Notes: generated by a model not told the origin, from the letters alone. Shown: positions 1 to 13,101, counted from the stretch's first letter. The stretch is DNA of 64,000 nt from Siphlonurus alternatus (GCA_949825025.1 OX463783.1:10327628-10391627), one strand, 5' to 3'. Made by a program: numbers and translations.

Positions 1-1470
1 ACGTGTTCTTAACTCTCCAAAACAAAAATGTTTTTTATACCACGTTGTTATTTTGAAATATAAAGAAAAAATTTAAATAAAAAACATTTATTTTCCTAAA
101 TATCTAATATTGAAGCGTTAATACCATTTCAAATTTTAATATAATCCTCTTTTGAAAAAATAAGATATAAATATAAATGCGTCGGAAAAAGCATGTGCTC
201 AGAATTATTAATACAAAAGTTTATAAATCATAATATTTTACAAATAAATAATATTGAACATAAAAATAAATTTTCTTTTGTTGCTTTTCTTTCGAAAATC
301 AATTTGAAAAGCAAAACTTATCAAGTTTATTAAAATTGAACTTCCCTTCTTTTTTGTTAAAAATTATTTTTTATAGATTTCTTTACAATTAAGAAAAAAT
401 TATAACAAAACGCAATTTACTTCAAAATGTGTACTCGCTACTAAATGAAATCATAGAAAAAGAAAATCTATTCCTAGAGCATTTTATATTTATTTATTTT
501 ATATAAATTAAATTTAAATTTTAAATGGTGTGTTCTGTAATTTGCATAATAAAAAAAATAAATATAATAAAAAAAAAAATACTAGGTAGTATATAATTAA
601 ATGCATTAACTTATCTGAATAGTTTACTTATTCTAAAAGTAATATTTTCAATACAAGAATTGAAAATAATTTAAAATAAATAATAATACTTTATATTGAG
701 AGTACAACGATACTAAAATCACTTTGTTTCAGGTGATGGACGTCAATGAAGATGTGTTATATTGTTTGTTTTTGTTTCTAATATCATGTTCAAATTTATA
801 TAGGACATATAATATTGTATTAGAGAATGAGGTTTAATTTTGGATAAAATTTACTTTAAATTACAGAAAATAATGTACATTCTTTAAAAAAAAATCTTTA
901 ATTTGGATAAAATTTACTTTAAATTACAGAAAATAATGTACTTTCTTTAAAAAAAAAAATCTTTAACTTGATAATTAAAGGATAAAAAAAAAATTGTATT
1001 TAAGTGTCTTGTGAAAGAATTTAAAAACAATTATCTGTCAATCAGTCAACTTTTATTTCATTTTTGTTCTAGTTTGAAATCATAAATAAGATTCAATCTT
1101 CTAGTGTTATAATTATTCTAGGTCTTGAAGAAACATATTTTTCATGTAAATGTCTTCAACCAATAAGGTTATTGTGTATAACCTTGGTTGATTGTAAAAT
1201 AAGTGACCAATAAAAAAAAAATACAAATATAACCAAAGAATTAATATGTAAGATATTAATTCTTTGATGTAACCGAAATGTAATCATAATGCAGCAGTGC
1301 TTGAATTTCCAACATCATGCATTTTTTGCTATAACAGCTAAAACTGTAAGCCAATTCAATGCAATGGAAAATATCTCAAGAGAATTAAGCTTGCACTCTA
1401 ATTTCACAGAAAAAAAAGAGAGAGTCCAATCACACTATCATGTGTCCTACTAAGCTGTACAAAATAACGA
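1..1470. other. AT-rich non-coding stretch with a short tandem duplication
   Basis: No convincing coding region or RNA gene is visible. The stretch is very AT-rich with short A and T runs. The only structure I can support is the tandem duplication at 836-963, listed separately. Confidence 0.6.
836..963. repeat. Tandem duplication, two units of about 63 bp
   Basis: A unit beginning TTTGGATAAAATTTAC and ending in an A-run plus TCTTTAA is present twice back to back. The copies differ by about one substitution and the A-run length, so the duplication is young. No coding potential is seen. Confidence 0.85.
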
Positions 1471-1488
1471 AGTCACCCGTTATAAAAG

Positions 1489-1602
1489 ATTCATCGTCGC
1501 CCGGAAAATTTCCCTTTACGTCCTCGTTAATCACATACCCCATAAGAATAACACAGAGCATGATAACAAAGCTGCGAGTGGGAAATTTTCCAGTGTAGTG
1601 TA
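1489..1602. mobile_element. Foldback element, GTCGTCGCC family, degraded copy
   Basis: The left arm has CATCGTCGCCCGGAAAATTT and a following 'cctcgttaatcac' block. The right arm has the complementary 'gggaaattttcc'. The same arms in the same order occur at 13489-13608, 29398-29554 and 55954-56068. The right arm has diverged most here and no target duplication is clear. The 82-residue minus-strand frame across it is a by-product of the repeat. Confidence 0.65.
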
Positions 1603-1676
1603 AAAAACAACAATAAAAGTGGCTTTTATGATTTGACCGTCCCAACTTACGCTTGGATGTTTTGTTTAAGCGTGTC

Positions 1677-1800
1677 ACAGCGTGTTGTTGTCAGTCCGGC
1701 GCCACGGTTACGTATCGACTGCCAGTGACAGCGGCTTGAGTGACAGTCACGCCGCTCGTCACGCGTGCACGTGAGCGTGCAGCCACCAGGGGGGACTATA
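1677..1800. other. CpG-rich island with internal inverted repeats and a CTCF-like motif
   Basis: This block is far more GC- and CpG-rich than its surroundings (GTCACGCGTGCACGTGAGCG). It holds a hairpin-like pair (GTGACAGCGGC against GCCGCTCGTCAC) and ends in GCAGCCACCAGGGGGGACTA. That resembles the CTCF core CCASYAGRKGGC except at the last base. It could be a promoter or first exon, an insulator-like site, or a GC-rich repeat fragment. There is no open frame of note. Confidence 0.3.
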
Positions 1801-1875
1801 GAGTGATGATTATCAGCTAAATAAATGGGATGCGATTTACTAAAACTATTGAGTGTTGTTGATATTAAATTTTTA

Positions 1876-2034
1876 CAAGCTCATCCGAGTTTAAATAAAT
1901 TTCATATTTTTTTCGCTATTAAGCTCTCCTCTCGTCTGATTCCCTTATATTTTTGCATCATTTTAGAGAAAAAAAAAAGACGAGATTACGCCTTTTTTCC
2001 TCTCATGGAACATAAAATGTTAAAAATATTATAA
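1876..2034 (+). mobile_element. R-family dispersed repeat, 3'-truncated copy
   Basis: Shares with the other R copies the order 'aaatttcat...ttcgctattaagctctc', then 'gcatcattttagag', then 'gacgagattacg', then 'cataaaatgtta'. The second half (GTCTCCATTTCATCCTCAC onward) is missing, and SINE body sequence follows at 2043. The 69-residue plus-strand frame here is repeat sequence. Confidence 0.7.
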
Positions 2035-2042
2035 AGAACACA

Positions 2043-2215
2043 CTCTCTTACATCCGGGAGATGTTCCAGCATCAAATGCTGACCATCCTGATTGAGATTT
2101 CTCTTAGTCACAATTATAGGTATAAGTTGTTTGCTATGTCCTGGTTTTGGAAAAAAACTCACAACATATGTAATTTGAGTCTAAATTGCGTCCACGAATA
2201 ACCAAAAAGTCCAAG
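2043..2215 (+). mobile_element. SINE fragment, central domain and tail
   Basis: Contains ACATCCGGGAGATG, then 'catcctgattgagatttctcttagtcaca', then a tail with 'ctaaattgcgtccacgaata'. The same order occurs at 38815-39045 ('acatccgggaggtg', 'gagatttccatggttcccctcaaccag', 'ctagattgggtccacgaag'). No 5S or tRNA head is recognisable. It is a moderately diverged copy. Confidence 0.65.
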
Positions 2216-2219
2216 AAAT

Positions 2220-3785
2220 CTAAAATCACTGCATGCACAAAATATAAATATCAATAATTAATATAATCAGGGTTCAATAAATAAAAATACTGTTAAATAG
2301 AAAGAATAATTATTACTTTTAATTATATTTATGCAACCCTTCAGTAGGTAATTACGGAATACATAATATAATTTATTGAACTGTATTAAATTTGTAAAAT
2401 ATTGCACTTCGTTTCTGAATATAATGAATAGTTCATTAAGATTAATTAAATAACATGAAACCACGTCATAAAACCATTATAATTATGTTGTAATTAAATT
2501 TTAAAGGCAAGTTTATAATGATATCAATATGTAATTAATCCCTTTTAGTGATAATAGCTTACAGTACTCTCAATTCAACCACAATATAATGGAGTAATCA
2601 GATTTTCATTTAAACTGTGTATAAAATAATTTGATTGTCTATCACCAAACTTACTTGTCAATACAAAATTACACTTCATTACAATAAAATGTAATTTAAT
2701 GATGCAGCTGTGTTTTGTCCTAAAGCTAAGCAACCAGCATTGACCGATCTATATAAGTAAAGGGTAACGTTCAAATCAAATTATTTTTATTCGTTCATTT
2801 ATATAGGTTAAGACACGCGTGAATTAGAACCCATTTTGCATCGCGAAATTTCAAAAATAGCATTGCAAATATTTTTTTAAGTTTTGCGGCATTACGGGTC
2901 CTAAAATACTTGAATCTGATTGGTTCTGCTTTTTAACATTGGTCAAATCGGTGGTTTAACCTGTATAGTGGAATTTTGGTAAAAAGTAACTATTTTTATT
3001 CCAGTTTCATAAGCCGATGATCAATATTAATTATTGAGATTTCAAAAAAGAAGCAATAGGAAGGCTGATTCCCCATTTAGATGTTCCCATTACGTGTCAT
3101 AATTTTTAAGAACTTGTTTGGAGTATAATTTTTATTGAAATTTTGTATTTTTCATGTTAATCTTCATGACTTTCAAATATACACTGTCTGACGTTTTAGT
3201 CGAACATTAATAAAGCTAGCTAACAGATGTGAAGATAGAAATATCTAACTAATTAGTTTTAGTGTTTCTAGTACGTTAAATTTAATATCGGATATATTTA
3301 TTAATCCCCTAGTAATTTCGTCAGACTTTATATTGGCTTCAGAATATCCATTTTTGTTATATATATATAAATAATATATTCCAGAAACCATGAGAAAACT
3401 AAAGAAAATTGTTTTTAACGTTATAGTAGAAACCACACAAACACGAATTTATTGTTTATTTATATTTTTTTTTGTCTGCAAAACAGAAAAAAAACTCATG
3501 CTTTCTGTGAAATAATATTAAAATAAGTATTGGAGAATATAAAAAATACATGAGAAAGTTTTCAAATATAGAACGAATTTAATTTACTGCTCAACTTCGT
3601 TTGTTACTAAAATAAATGTTCTCACAAAATGAAATATAATACAAATATTATATATTCACATTTCAGCATTAGTTTTGTATTTCTGGATTTTTTTTTACTG
3701 ACTAGAATGAAAGTGAAGGCTCATTTCACGATGGATTTTTTTTAAACCACAATTGGGTACTTCTACTTACTAATTAATATAATTA
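2220..3785. other. AT-rich stretch, nothing recognised
   Basis: I see no coding region, RNA gene or repeat shared with the rest of the window. Short open frames are chance products of AT-rich sequence. Confidence 0.5.
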
Positions 3786-3789
3786 CACA

Positions 3790-3945
3790 CTAAGTTTTTG
3801 AAACCCTGCGCAAACTTTCCAAAATCCTAACTAACTCTTTCGAAAACGAGAGCAGCCACGGTTTTACAATCCATCCCGATATTTGCTTCTGACTGAGGGA
3901 AACATGGAAACCTCAATCAGAATGGACGGTCAAGCGCACTGCGGC
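3790..3945 (-). mobile_element. SINE copy, central domain, minus orientation
   Basis: Reads on the minus strand as the shared SINE body: the plus strand has CAATCCATCCCGATATTTGC, then 'ctgagggaaacatggaaacctcaatcagaatggac'. It closely matches 45275-45410 (minus) and 17690-17740 (plus). The flanking 'tttttgaaaccctgcgcaaactttcc' matches the tail at 45268-45300. No head domain is seen within the copy. Confidence 0.8.
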
Positions 3946-4641
3946 ACACCTCCCACAAAATACAAATATCTTATTGTCGGAGCTGTAATAGCATTTCTGA
4001 GATTATTTTCGTTAACATTATATCACATTAATGTTTTTTTAATGTTTCTAGAGTTTTATTAAATGGTGTAAAAATGTACACTATACAGTATTTATAATAT
4101 TGGGTTATATCTATAATATAATCTATTAAAGCAACTACTACTATTACTGCTTACTTAAAAATTATAAACACATAACTGAAAATTAAAACTTAACAATTTA
4201 CATTTTGTTTTACTTTTCTACCGCGTGAATATACGACAAAAAGTTGGAAGTAAAATTATGAATGAAATTCAGCATATTGTATAAACAGTGCGATTAATAA
4301 AATAAAATTTATAATTTAATTTTGAATATAACACTATAATTATGTGACTTGAATAAATGTTGCAATATTTAGTAATTGTTATATTGTACTCATTTTAATA
4401 GTCTTAATGCATTGGTATAGAACAACATAACATATTAGAGCATAAAGTTTTCTTTATAAGTCTTCTTTTCTTTCATACTTTGCTTCAACTTTCTTCCCAT
4501 TTTCTTCATTTTTTGTAAAGAGACATACTTTTGAAAACAAACACGTACAGATCTGCTCATAAAATCTGCACCTGCCCACAGACTTTAAGTGGTAAAGAGA
4601 GACTAAATTGAAACATAAATCTTGCATTTAAGCCTTTGTAT

Positions 4642-4742
<101 letters not shown>

Positions 4743-4744
4743 CC

Positions 4745-5980
4745 CTGGAACTCCTTAGTTTAGACGACACTATAGGTGTAAAAGTGTAAGTAAATGATAA
4801 AGATTTATATTATTTTATATTAGTTTTACAGCACTCACGTGTTATACTTTTATGTGTTTTAGAAATGATATAAAACTGGTATTAAGTAATTCTAAATCAT
4901 GATTTATATGTAATATAATTTTTATTACAATTAACGATATTATTAACTTATATTTTACTTAAGGATAAATGTCAGTAGGCTTAGTAGATGGTGAACCACT
5001 GAAAATTTCAGTAAACCTTTATGACACCATGAAATAATTTTCCAATGGGGGAAAAAAATAGACAAAATTCGGTGAAATTTTCGAAATATTCAGCATTAAG
5101 ATTAGCATTGTTTTAAATGGGGACTGCTGTGACTTTTAGTCAAATCAATATCTTTTTCACACGAAAAAATTTATAGTTACTAAAAATCTACAACGATTTT
5201 TTTTTTTTTTTTTTTTTTTTTATAATCAGTAAACCAACAATTATTTTGTCCTATATTTTATGGACTATTTTTTTTTTTTTTTTACAAATAATAGTAATAA
5301 TAATACTCTAACATGCAATGTATTATTTACATCTAAACAGCATGAATGTTATTATACTCGTGTTTTGTCGTTTGTTATGCATTACCATGCATTTTATAAA
5401 GGTGTGATTACTGATTAACCTAAACATTTTCACTATCATGGAAACTTGTAGGGCTCAAAGAGATGATCTTAGACCCCAAAAATATTCGGCAACCTTCCAC
5501 TTAGGTTTGGGGGTATTTAAATACCCAGCATAAGGATAACCATGTTAAAAGTATAAGCTTGTTCGTAGACTTTCGATGATCCAATTTTGCTGAAATTTGC
5601 TATGCATGTATATCAATATGATGACGAATGACTATCACTAGACATTTTTAAAATCCTCAATTGAAATTGTGGATAACTAAAAGGAAATCCTTCCAATTTT
5701 ACTCAACCCTTTAACGTTAAAATAATATTGAATTACTACTTAATTTGGTTATGCAGCACCGTTTCTTGTCTAAAGTATGTCTCTATTAGAAAAAAAAAAT
5801 TCAATATAAGCTTGTTGCAGAATGACTGCACTTTACTACAGTCAATTAAATTTGCTCATGAACGCACCGTGGAATGACTAAAAGCCAAGAAATAATAATA
5901 ATAATATAATTACACGGTATGTTCCGGGATATGACCTACAAGTGAAATTAAGATGCAAGATTTGCAACATTTTCCTCTAT
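4745..5980. other. AT-rich stretch with two poly(T) runs
   Basis: Holds T-runs at about 5199-5221 and 5271-5283 and an (AAT)-rich patch near 5289. Around 5455-5545 there is a slightly more GC-rich patch with short inverted pieces (GGTTTGGGGGTATTTAAATA). No gene is recognised. Confidence 0.5.
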
Positions 5981-5984
5981 GTTG

Positions 5985-6375
5985 CATAGTATCAAAAATC
6001 GATATTTACCACTTAACGTATAGAATAGGGCAGCGTCTCGAGATTGTTGGGTTGCCTAATTACAGGAAAACGCTCAGATGTTTACCTCCCCTCCCTTCCC
6101 CTCCTTTTGTCAAACCGTACGATTTAAAGCATTGAACAAAAAATAGAAAAATTGACTTTGTTGCCAGGTAATTGACTTTATTAAGAACACACAAAAATTT
6201 AGCTTGCATTCTTTATAAACTGGCAGATGATATGAAAACGATATAAATGCAATAATTGCCATCTATAATTATTTTTTTTTTCTACGTTTTCTCCTTTAAA
6301 CGCTGCTGATAAAAATGGCGCGATAGGCTGCTATTAAGTATGCAATATAGGTTGCAGTGATGTCACTTCGGCTTA
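5985..6375. repeat. Dispersed repeat D, copy 1 (about 390 bp)
   Basis: Shares collinear blocks with 10180-10555 in the same orientation: GCAGCG...CGAGATTGTTGGGTTGC, then 'caggataacgc(c/t)cag', then 'gtcaaaccgta', then 'ttgactttgttgcca', then 'ggcagatgatatg(a/g)aaacgatata', then 'aataattgcc(a/g)tctataatt', then 'ATGGCGCG...TATGCAATAT'. Blocks are separated by small indels, as in an old transposable element family. A 60-residue frame in it is not conserved in the partner copy, so it is not a gene. Confidence 0.75.
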
Positions 6376-6379
6376 GCCT

Positions 6380-7525
6380 ATGCATTGTAATTCTCACAAA
6401 CAATAAGTAACTTTTGTGATGTCATGTGTAGTGCACTCGTTCGTTCATTTTCACCAATTTTTATCTTTAACGATCACTCTTTTTTTTTTCCACGCACGTT
6501 TATATTATCCCGTTTTTTTATACTATCAATTTTGCATGATTATTACTATAAACAAAATATTTTTCTCATTAAAGCTTATTCCACACTATGCTTCTATAAT
6601 CAGATTTCAAATTACATTATAAAATACTTAAATTAAAATCTTGTATATTATAATCAGTATAAAGTAGTATCTTTATAGTATAATAAGGGTAAATTTAATA
6701 AAGCAATTTGAGAATGGATATTATAATAATTAGATAGTATAATTATATTAATAAACTTTATAATCTAAATTTAAGTAGTAAAATCAATAATCGTCTTACA
6801 AAAAGTGATTGATACATCGTCTAGTGCACTTTTACACTTAGTTCATACATAAATCATTGTCACCATTAAGACATTCATTAACAAGTTAATTTTATTAATG
6901 ATTCTTTTAAAAATGTTTTAACGGTAAATTTAATGTTTTTTACTGTAAATTTAATAAAAAAATCTTTAAGGTTTACGAGTAATTTTATAGACTATTATTA
7001 GATGAAGTTATAAAAGTTATGAAATTTACAATTAACTTTTAATTATGATTCTTTATAATTTACTGAGGTGGATAAAAATATAATCAAAAGGCAACCTAAA
7101 AAAGGGGAAAAATAAATTAGCAATGGTCACTTTTAAAATTTAGTTGTTTGTTTGCTTATATATTGAATCCAATACACCATAAATTTGGATATTACATGAA
7201 TCAGTCTATAACAAAATAGTATAATATTTGCTTATTTTCTAATTTAGTGATTCAATTTTATTTTATTGTTTAATACTCAAAATCTATTGGTATAAATTTA
7301 GGTATAAATTTTATCTATTTGTTTGTCTTAAATTGTGTATCACTCTCAAATTTTTAATGTATTATAATACCTTAAGACATGAATATGAACCTCTGCCTAA
7401 TTTTCTTAAACTCCAAGAGATTTGTAATCCTAAAGAAGTGCAAATTTGGAGGATGAGAGCACCTCTATAGCCATATCAAAATCATCCTCAACACGCCTCC
7501 ATAGACTGCCTGTATGGTAACTCCA
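6380..7525. other. AT-rich stretch, nothing recognised
   Basis: Two overlapping open frames of about 70 codons near 6416-6636 are low-complexity and have no recognisable domain. No shared repeat was spotted. The patch at about 7385-7535 is less AT-rich but unassigned. Confidence 0.5.
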
Positions 7526-7530
7526 AACGC

Positions 7531-7803
7531 TACAATGAGAACATTTTAGTGGCTTAAATTTTTCTGAGACCGGGAACTATTTTTAAAAAATTATTGAAAG
7601 TCTATTTTATGACGTCACGGGCGGCACTGCCCTATCCTTTTTCTTAAGGAGTGTCGCCCGTGACGTCATTCAAAATAGACTTTCAATAATTTTTTAAAAA
7701 TAGTTCCGGGTCTCAGAAAAATCGGAAAAAATTCACAGTACGGTATTTTTACCCCTTCTTTCGATTAAGCCACTAAAATTTTCACATTTTAATATCTCAT
7801 TAT
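7531..7803. mobile_element. CRE-bearing foldback MITE, subfamily A, copy 1
   Basis: The arms are long inverted repeats: TTTCTGAGACCGGGAACTAT then 'tttttaaaaaattattgaaagtctatttt', and the complementary sequence on the right. Each arm ends inward at TGACGTCA (7610-7617 and 7661-7668) around a loop of about 43 bp containing 'ctatcctttttcttaagga'. Outer sequences are 'atgagaacattttagtggcttaa' and its complement. The left arm lacks the 'cgaaagaaggggtaaaaat' block present on the right, so it has suffered a deletion. No open frame encodes a transposase; it would be non-autonomous. Confidence 0.88.
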
Positions 7804-8529
7804 AACATGGATAACGTTAGTGCTGCCTCTCGGCTCTTTTCAATCACTGAGATGAATTTTATTTTAACTTTATTGAAAAATAACCGCAAAATTTTTATTC
7901 TAAAAATAAGTCACTTGAAACTGTGAAAACTTAAAAATTTCATTCATAAAAGTTTTACTTTTTACAACGAATCTTTCTTTCTCTTTCTCGTTCTCTCCAT
8001 TCATATTATATGTGATGTAAAGTCTATAAATATCAGTAAAAATGAACAGTATTCACAAAATGAAAACGTAATGTAATTAACAGAAAGCGATAAAAATCGA
8101 TTGATAATATTTTTATATCATTAACGATATGTGTGGTTTTCGATGCCATCAATCATGCAAGCACTTTTGTTTTCTGTCAAAATTTGACGCTTGTAAATGT
8201 CCCAAAGCTAAAATTATAAATAAATTAGAATATCGTTCAGAATTAAATTTTTAATCACAATATTCTAGTTTTAGCAGAGATGTAATAAATTCTAATATAA
8301 TTTGTATTGGATTGACATTTAATCAACAAAATGGATGCTTTATAAATTTTTCAATGTGTTTTTAATCGCGTTTGAAACGTTATAAACAATGTGTTTTATA
8401 TTCAATTCTCACTACAATATAATATAATCAAGTTATTCGCCGTAGGGTATTAAATTTGTAAGAGTTAATGCCATGCTACGCTATTATACATTTTTATTTT
8501 TTATTTTAGTTGCATTTTAAAATTGTCAG

Positions 8530-9035
8530 TGAAGTAGTCGGAAGTGAGAAAATTATGTCCCTCCTAGCGTTGCAGTTTCCTACATGAGTCAATAATTCTA
8601 TTGATGACACTTTTGAAAAGTTTCAAAATTGAATGGACAACCTGCATGAAAATTTTTTATTGCAGAAATGAATAGAGTGTACCAAATTATGCTACTCTGA
8701 ATTTTGTCAGATTTTTTTGAGACCCAGAACTATTTTATTTTTAAATAATTATTGAAAGTTCTGTTAATTAAGTTGGCACCCCTGACTCCTTAATAAAAAG
8801 AATAGAACCTGGACGTCTATTGACGCCTCCAAGGACCTTGGCCGCACTTTCAATAATTATTTAAAAATAGTTTTTTCAAAAAAAAATCAGAAAAAAATTC
8901 AGAGTGCCATAATTTGGTACACTCTGTTCATCTCTGCAATAAATTTTTTTTCTGCAAATTGTCAATTGTAAATAGAGTAGCTAAAAAGTGCATACTTCCG
9001 CGGCTACTTCCGGAGGGAATATTAAATTATTTCAA
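8530..9035. mobile_element. CCGGAAGT-family element interrupted by a foldback MITE
   Basis: The left piece (8530-8628) has GTAGTCGGAAGTG and 'gcgttgcagtttcc'. The right piece (8968-9035) has CTTCCGCGGCTACTTCCGGA. Together they resemble the element at 24325-24640, which has 'ctccggaagtagccggaagtgc', 'gctttgcaatttcacat' and 'cttccggctacttccggaagg'. The CRE foldback at 8630-8967 lies between the pieces, so it inserted later. Moderate divergence makes the outer limits uncertain. Confidence 0.5.
8630..8967. mobile_element. CRE-type foldback MITE, subfamily B, copy 1 (CRE sites lost)
   Basis: Outer arms are TGGACAAYYTGCATGA, then 'ttttttattgcagaaatg', then 'agagtgtaccaaattatg', and the complement on the right, exactly as at 40061-40389. 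Inner arms ('gattttttttgagacc...aactattttt..aataattattgaaag') match subfamily A, but the centre is rearranged and lacks TGACGTCA. It is non-coding and sits inside the CCGGAAGT-family element. Confidence 0.85.
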
Positions 9036-9671
<636 letters not shown>

Positions 9672-10179
9672 ATAGAGAAACGAACTCATTAATGATTCGT
9701 TTAAAAATATATACGATAATATTACGCAGTCATTATATTTTGGTAATGTATAAATAAAAAATATTATACAGTATATAAATTATAATAATATATTCATGAA
9801 GAAATTTATAATAAAATAACATCAATTTTCTTTTCTTTTAATTTGATATTAAAATCAGTGTATAAATGAAAATGAAGTACTATATTTTTCTTATTTTCAA
9901 TTGTGGTTAAAAGAAATATGTAATATTAAATAAATTCTATTATCATAAAGCCTACTGCACGTCATGATATGTTATACTGTATATAGTGCTGATTTTATGA
10001 TACAGTAATGAAAATTTAATAAATAATACAATTAAATATATATGATATATCCACTATAATAGACCATTTCAAGAAGATTCATTGTTATCAGTAAAACTAT
10101 AAAGAACCTTAAATTGTAAATAAACAAAAATGCATTCAAAAATTAGTAAACATATAAACTTAAATTTCTGCAGTGATAT

Positions 10180-10560
10180 CAAGTTTTATAAACCATCGTA
10201 CAAAGCAGCGCCACGAGATTGTTGGGTTGCTTGCTTACAGGATAACGCCCAGAAGTTTATTTCCCCTCCTTTCGCCTACTGTTGTCAAACCGTAACAATA
10301 AACCACAAAATAAAACAATTAGAAAATTTGACTTTGTTGCCAGATATAATTATTTAAGGACACAAAAATGTAGAAACTAGCAGATGATATGGAAACGATA
10401 TAATTACATTTTATAAATGTAATAATTGCCGTCTATAATTTATAACTAACTTTTCAATATTTTCCTCTTTATACGCTGCAGATTCAGCTCTTCACAATTA
10501 ATGGCGCGGCCGGTTCCTGTAAAATATGCAATATGCGTTGCATTGACGTCATATGGGTTT
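10180..10560. repeat. Dispersed repeat D, copy 2
   Basis: Collinear with 5985-6375 in the same orientation. It ends near ATGGCGCGGCCGGTTCCTGT and 'tgcaatatgcgttgcattgacgtcat', a TGACGTCA at 10544-10551 that is not conserved in copy 1 (GTGATGTCAC). A 75-residue frame crosses it but is not preserved between copies. Confidence 0.75.
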
Positions 10561-10812
10561 AGTCTAGTTGCTCAGTTAAATCCATACAATTCATCCAATT
10601 TGTCCGGCAGATAAGCGACAACACCACTGAGAAAAGATGTCCAATCTCACACCTCACTGAGTCTAGTGTAGATTCAACCAGGTGAGAGAGATATGGTCCA
10701 ATGATACATTCATATTACAAGGATGATACATAGAAGGATGGCTTACTTTTGAGATCAGTCAAACTGCTTGTCTCGACTCCTAGTGACGTCTGTTTTAAGA
10801 GATCATAATGAG

Positions 10813-11148
10813 TAGTGAGATATTAGAATGTGAAAATTTTAGTCATGGCTTAATTGAAAGAAGGGGTAAAAATATGCGGTACTGTGGTACTCAGATTTTT
10901 CTGAGACCGCGGGAACTATTTTTAAAAAAAATATTGAAAGTCTATTTTCATGATGACGTCAAGGGCAGCACTCCTTAAGAAAAAGGATAGGGCAGTGCCG
11001 CCCGTGACGTCATAAAATAGACTTTCAATAATTTTTTTAAAATTAGTTCCCGGTCTCAGAAAAATCTGAAAAAAATCACAGTACCATATTTTTACCCCTT
11101 CTTTCGATTAAGCCATGACTAAAATTTTCACATTTTTATATCTCATTG
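10813..11148. mobile_element. CRE-bearing foldback MITE, subfamily A, copy 2
   Basis: The most complete subfamily A copy. Outer arms run 'gagatattagaatgtgaaaattttagtcatggcttaat', then 'gaaagaaggggtaaaaatat', then TCTGAGACCGCGGGAACTAT, then 'attgaaagtctattttca', with the complement on the right. TGACGTCA lies at 10954-10961 and 11005-11012, flanking a short loop with 'cttaagaaaaaggatag'. No coding sequence is present. Confidence 0.9.
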
Positions 11149-11149
11149 G

Positions 11150-11993
11150 CTATTGGCTAGCTCTCCACGGGCTGATCCAGCTCGCGACTCTGTGGGGGGG
11201 GGGGGGAAGAGAAGGTAACACCTCCAATGTATTCCTGCAGTAGCTGTCATCAGTTTTGGCTTCCGGATTATTTGGCGAACTGTCTCCAAGTTTGACGGAG
11301 AGCAGAAGTTTTGAATTTTTAGTAAGTCATCCTCTTGTTACATTATCCTTGATATTATCAAATTATCAATTAAGGTAAGATTCCTATAAATATATTATAA
11401 GTGTAATATAAATAAGTGAGTGCTTTTTGGCTCATTAGAATGTAAATAATTTTATTACTGTAAATTAGAAAGCAAATATAATCGTTATAATATCGAATAA
11501 TTCATGGACAATAATTAAAGACTCACGATTAAATAATTATTTATACTCATCTCCTTTTTTTACCTGTAAGAGAATTAATTTGCTAAATAGTTGCTAAAAA
11601 ATTGATTTTTTTTTGCATACGTTGCAGATTTTTTAACTCTTCAAAATAATATTTCATTTCTATTTTCTCAAAAATCATCATAAAGTATATTTCAAGACAA
11701 AAAGTTCCATTATAACTCACAAAAATAATGACAGTGATGTGGTATTTTAAGATTATAGAACCCTTACCATGAAATCCATGTTCATGCTATGCGCCGAAAA
11801 AATCACAGTGAAAAAATAGGTTAGTTCGTTGGAATTCACAGTGTGACATACTGTCCACTGTCAGCATAAATTGATTATATTAAATATTTTTTAATAGAAT
11901 TTTATGCTCAATTGACAACTATATAATATTATATATAACGTGACATTTTCATTGCATAAATGAATAGAGCATGTTATTTATTATATGTTATTC

Positions 11994-12029
<36 letters not shown>

Positions 12030-12235
12030 GCCGGATACACTTAAAGTTTACTTACATGCAGCTCGCGGCGGGGTAATGGGTTTTTATTTTATTATTATTA
12101 TTTTTTTTTCAGAGGATCTAATAGAGAATACGATTAATAATTCGTATAATATGAGCCACGGGAACGATCACTTTGTACGACATAAAAAAATATTCGATAT
12201 TTTGTGCAGCATAGAATTTGAATGAAAAAATAAAT
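11150..12235. other. Unassigned stretch with G-run and poly(T)
   Basis: The first 200 bases are moderately GC-rich and include a run of about 13-14 G near 11205-11218 and the block GACGGAGAGCAGAAG. The rest is AT-rich, with poly(T) at about 11998-12025. A frame at 11971-12225 begins in the T-run and has no recognisable domain. Confidence 0.4.
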
Positions 12236-12254
12236 TAAGAATTTTCTCTTAACT

Positions 12255-12492
12255 CCCTAGTTGAAAATTTTCGTCTTCAACTAATCTTTTACACGTCTAA
12301 ACCTAATCTTTTTACCTCTAAAACACATATAATTTCTTTTTCGCTCAAAGTGAGGATAAAATGAAGACAATATTTCACGTAATCTCGCCTTTTACCCTCT
12401 TTTTTCATCTAAATTTGTTCAAAATAAGAAGACAAAAGACGAGAAGAGAGTTTAATAGTAAATAAAAGATGAAATATATTCTAACTCTGGTA
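12255..12492 (-). mobile_element. R-family dispersed repeat, near full-length copy
   Basis: Plus strand reads 'gtcttcaactaatcttttacacgtctaaacctaatctttttacctctaaaacaca', then 'tcgctcaaagtgaggataaaatgaagacaatattt', then 'cgtaatctcgccttt', then 'ataaaagatgaaat'. This is the complement of the order seen in the plus copies at 1876 and 44965. Both ends carry TCATCTTTTA or a close relative, suggesting subterminal inverted repeats. No coding capacity. Confidence 0.8.
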
Positions 12493-12494
12493 TT

Positions 12495-13099
12495 CTAGAA
12501 TTTTCCCAAGGTTACCTGTCTAAAGTCAGTACCTTGGTCCGACTGTCCCGATCTATCCGCACCCACGTCAATCACATGTCCGCTAAGACACCCCCGCTGG
12601 GACTCCGGATATGATTTATACGCAGGGATGGGGTGGAATAATACAAACAGAACCAATGAATTTAATTGTCTTGTGACCCAGAAATTGTATATTCTGCATG
12701 GGATTTAAACTTTAAAGAACATCCTTGTTTTTAAATGTTGGCAATTAAAAATTAACGAGAAAATGTATAATTCAGATTTAAAAATTGAATAAAAATTCAG
12801 GGGTGTAGCACCTTATTTTTAAATTAATTAAATTATAGGAACACCATAAAATATTTTTTATGATATTATTTATTGCTAGATTTACGCTTTATCTTAATTT
12901 AAATTCTCTGTTATAAAGACTAAAAAACACTACTATCTAACACTATTTAATAAAAATTCATTTTGATTTTGAAGCTGTCGTATAGATCTTCAAACAAATT
13001 GAATTGTTAATTACATTAACATATATTATATGATATTAAAAAAGTTTTAAGTTAATTTTTTTTAAAAAAGATTGAAAATGAACAAAAAATGTTTGAAAC

Positions 13100-13100
<1 letters not shown>
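12495..13100. other. Small GC-richer patch followed by AT-rich sequence
   Basis: About 12520-12640 is GC-richer (CCCGATCTATCCGCACCCAC) and on the minus strand contains GACAG/GTAACC, a possible splice donor. There is no frame to support an exon. The remainder is AT-rich with nothing recognised. Confidence 0.3.
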
Positions 13101-13101
<1 letters not shown>

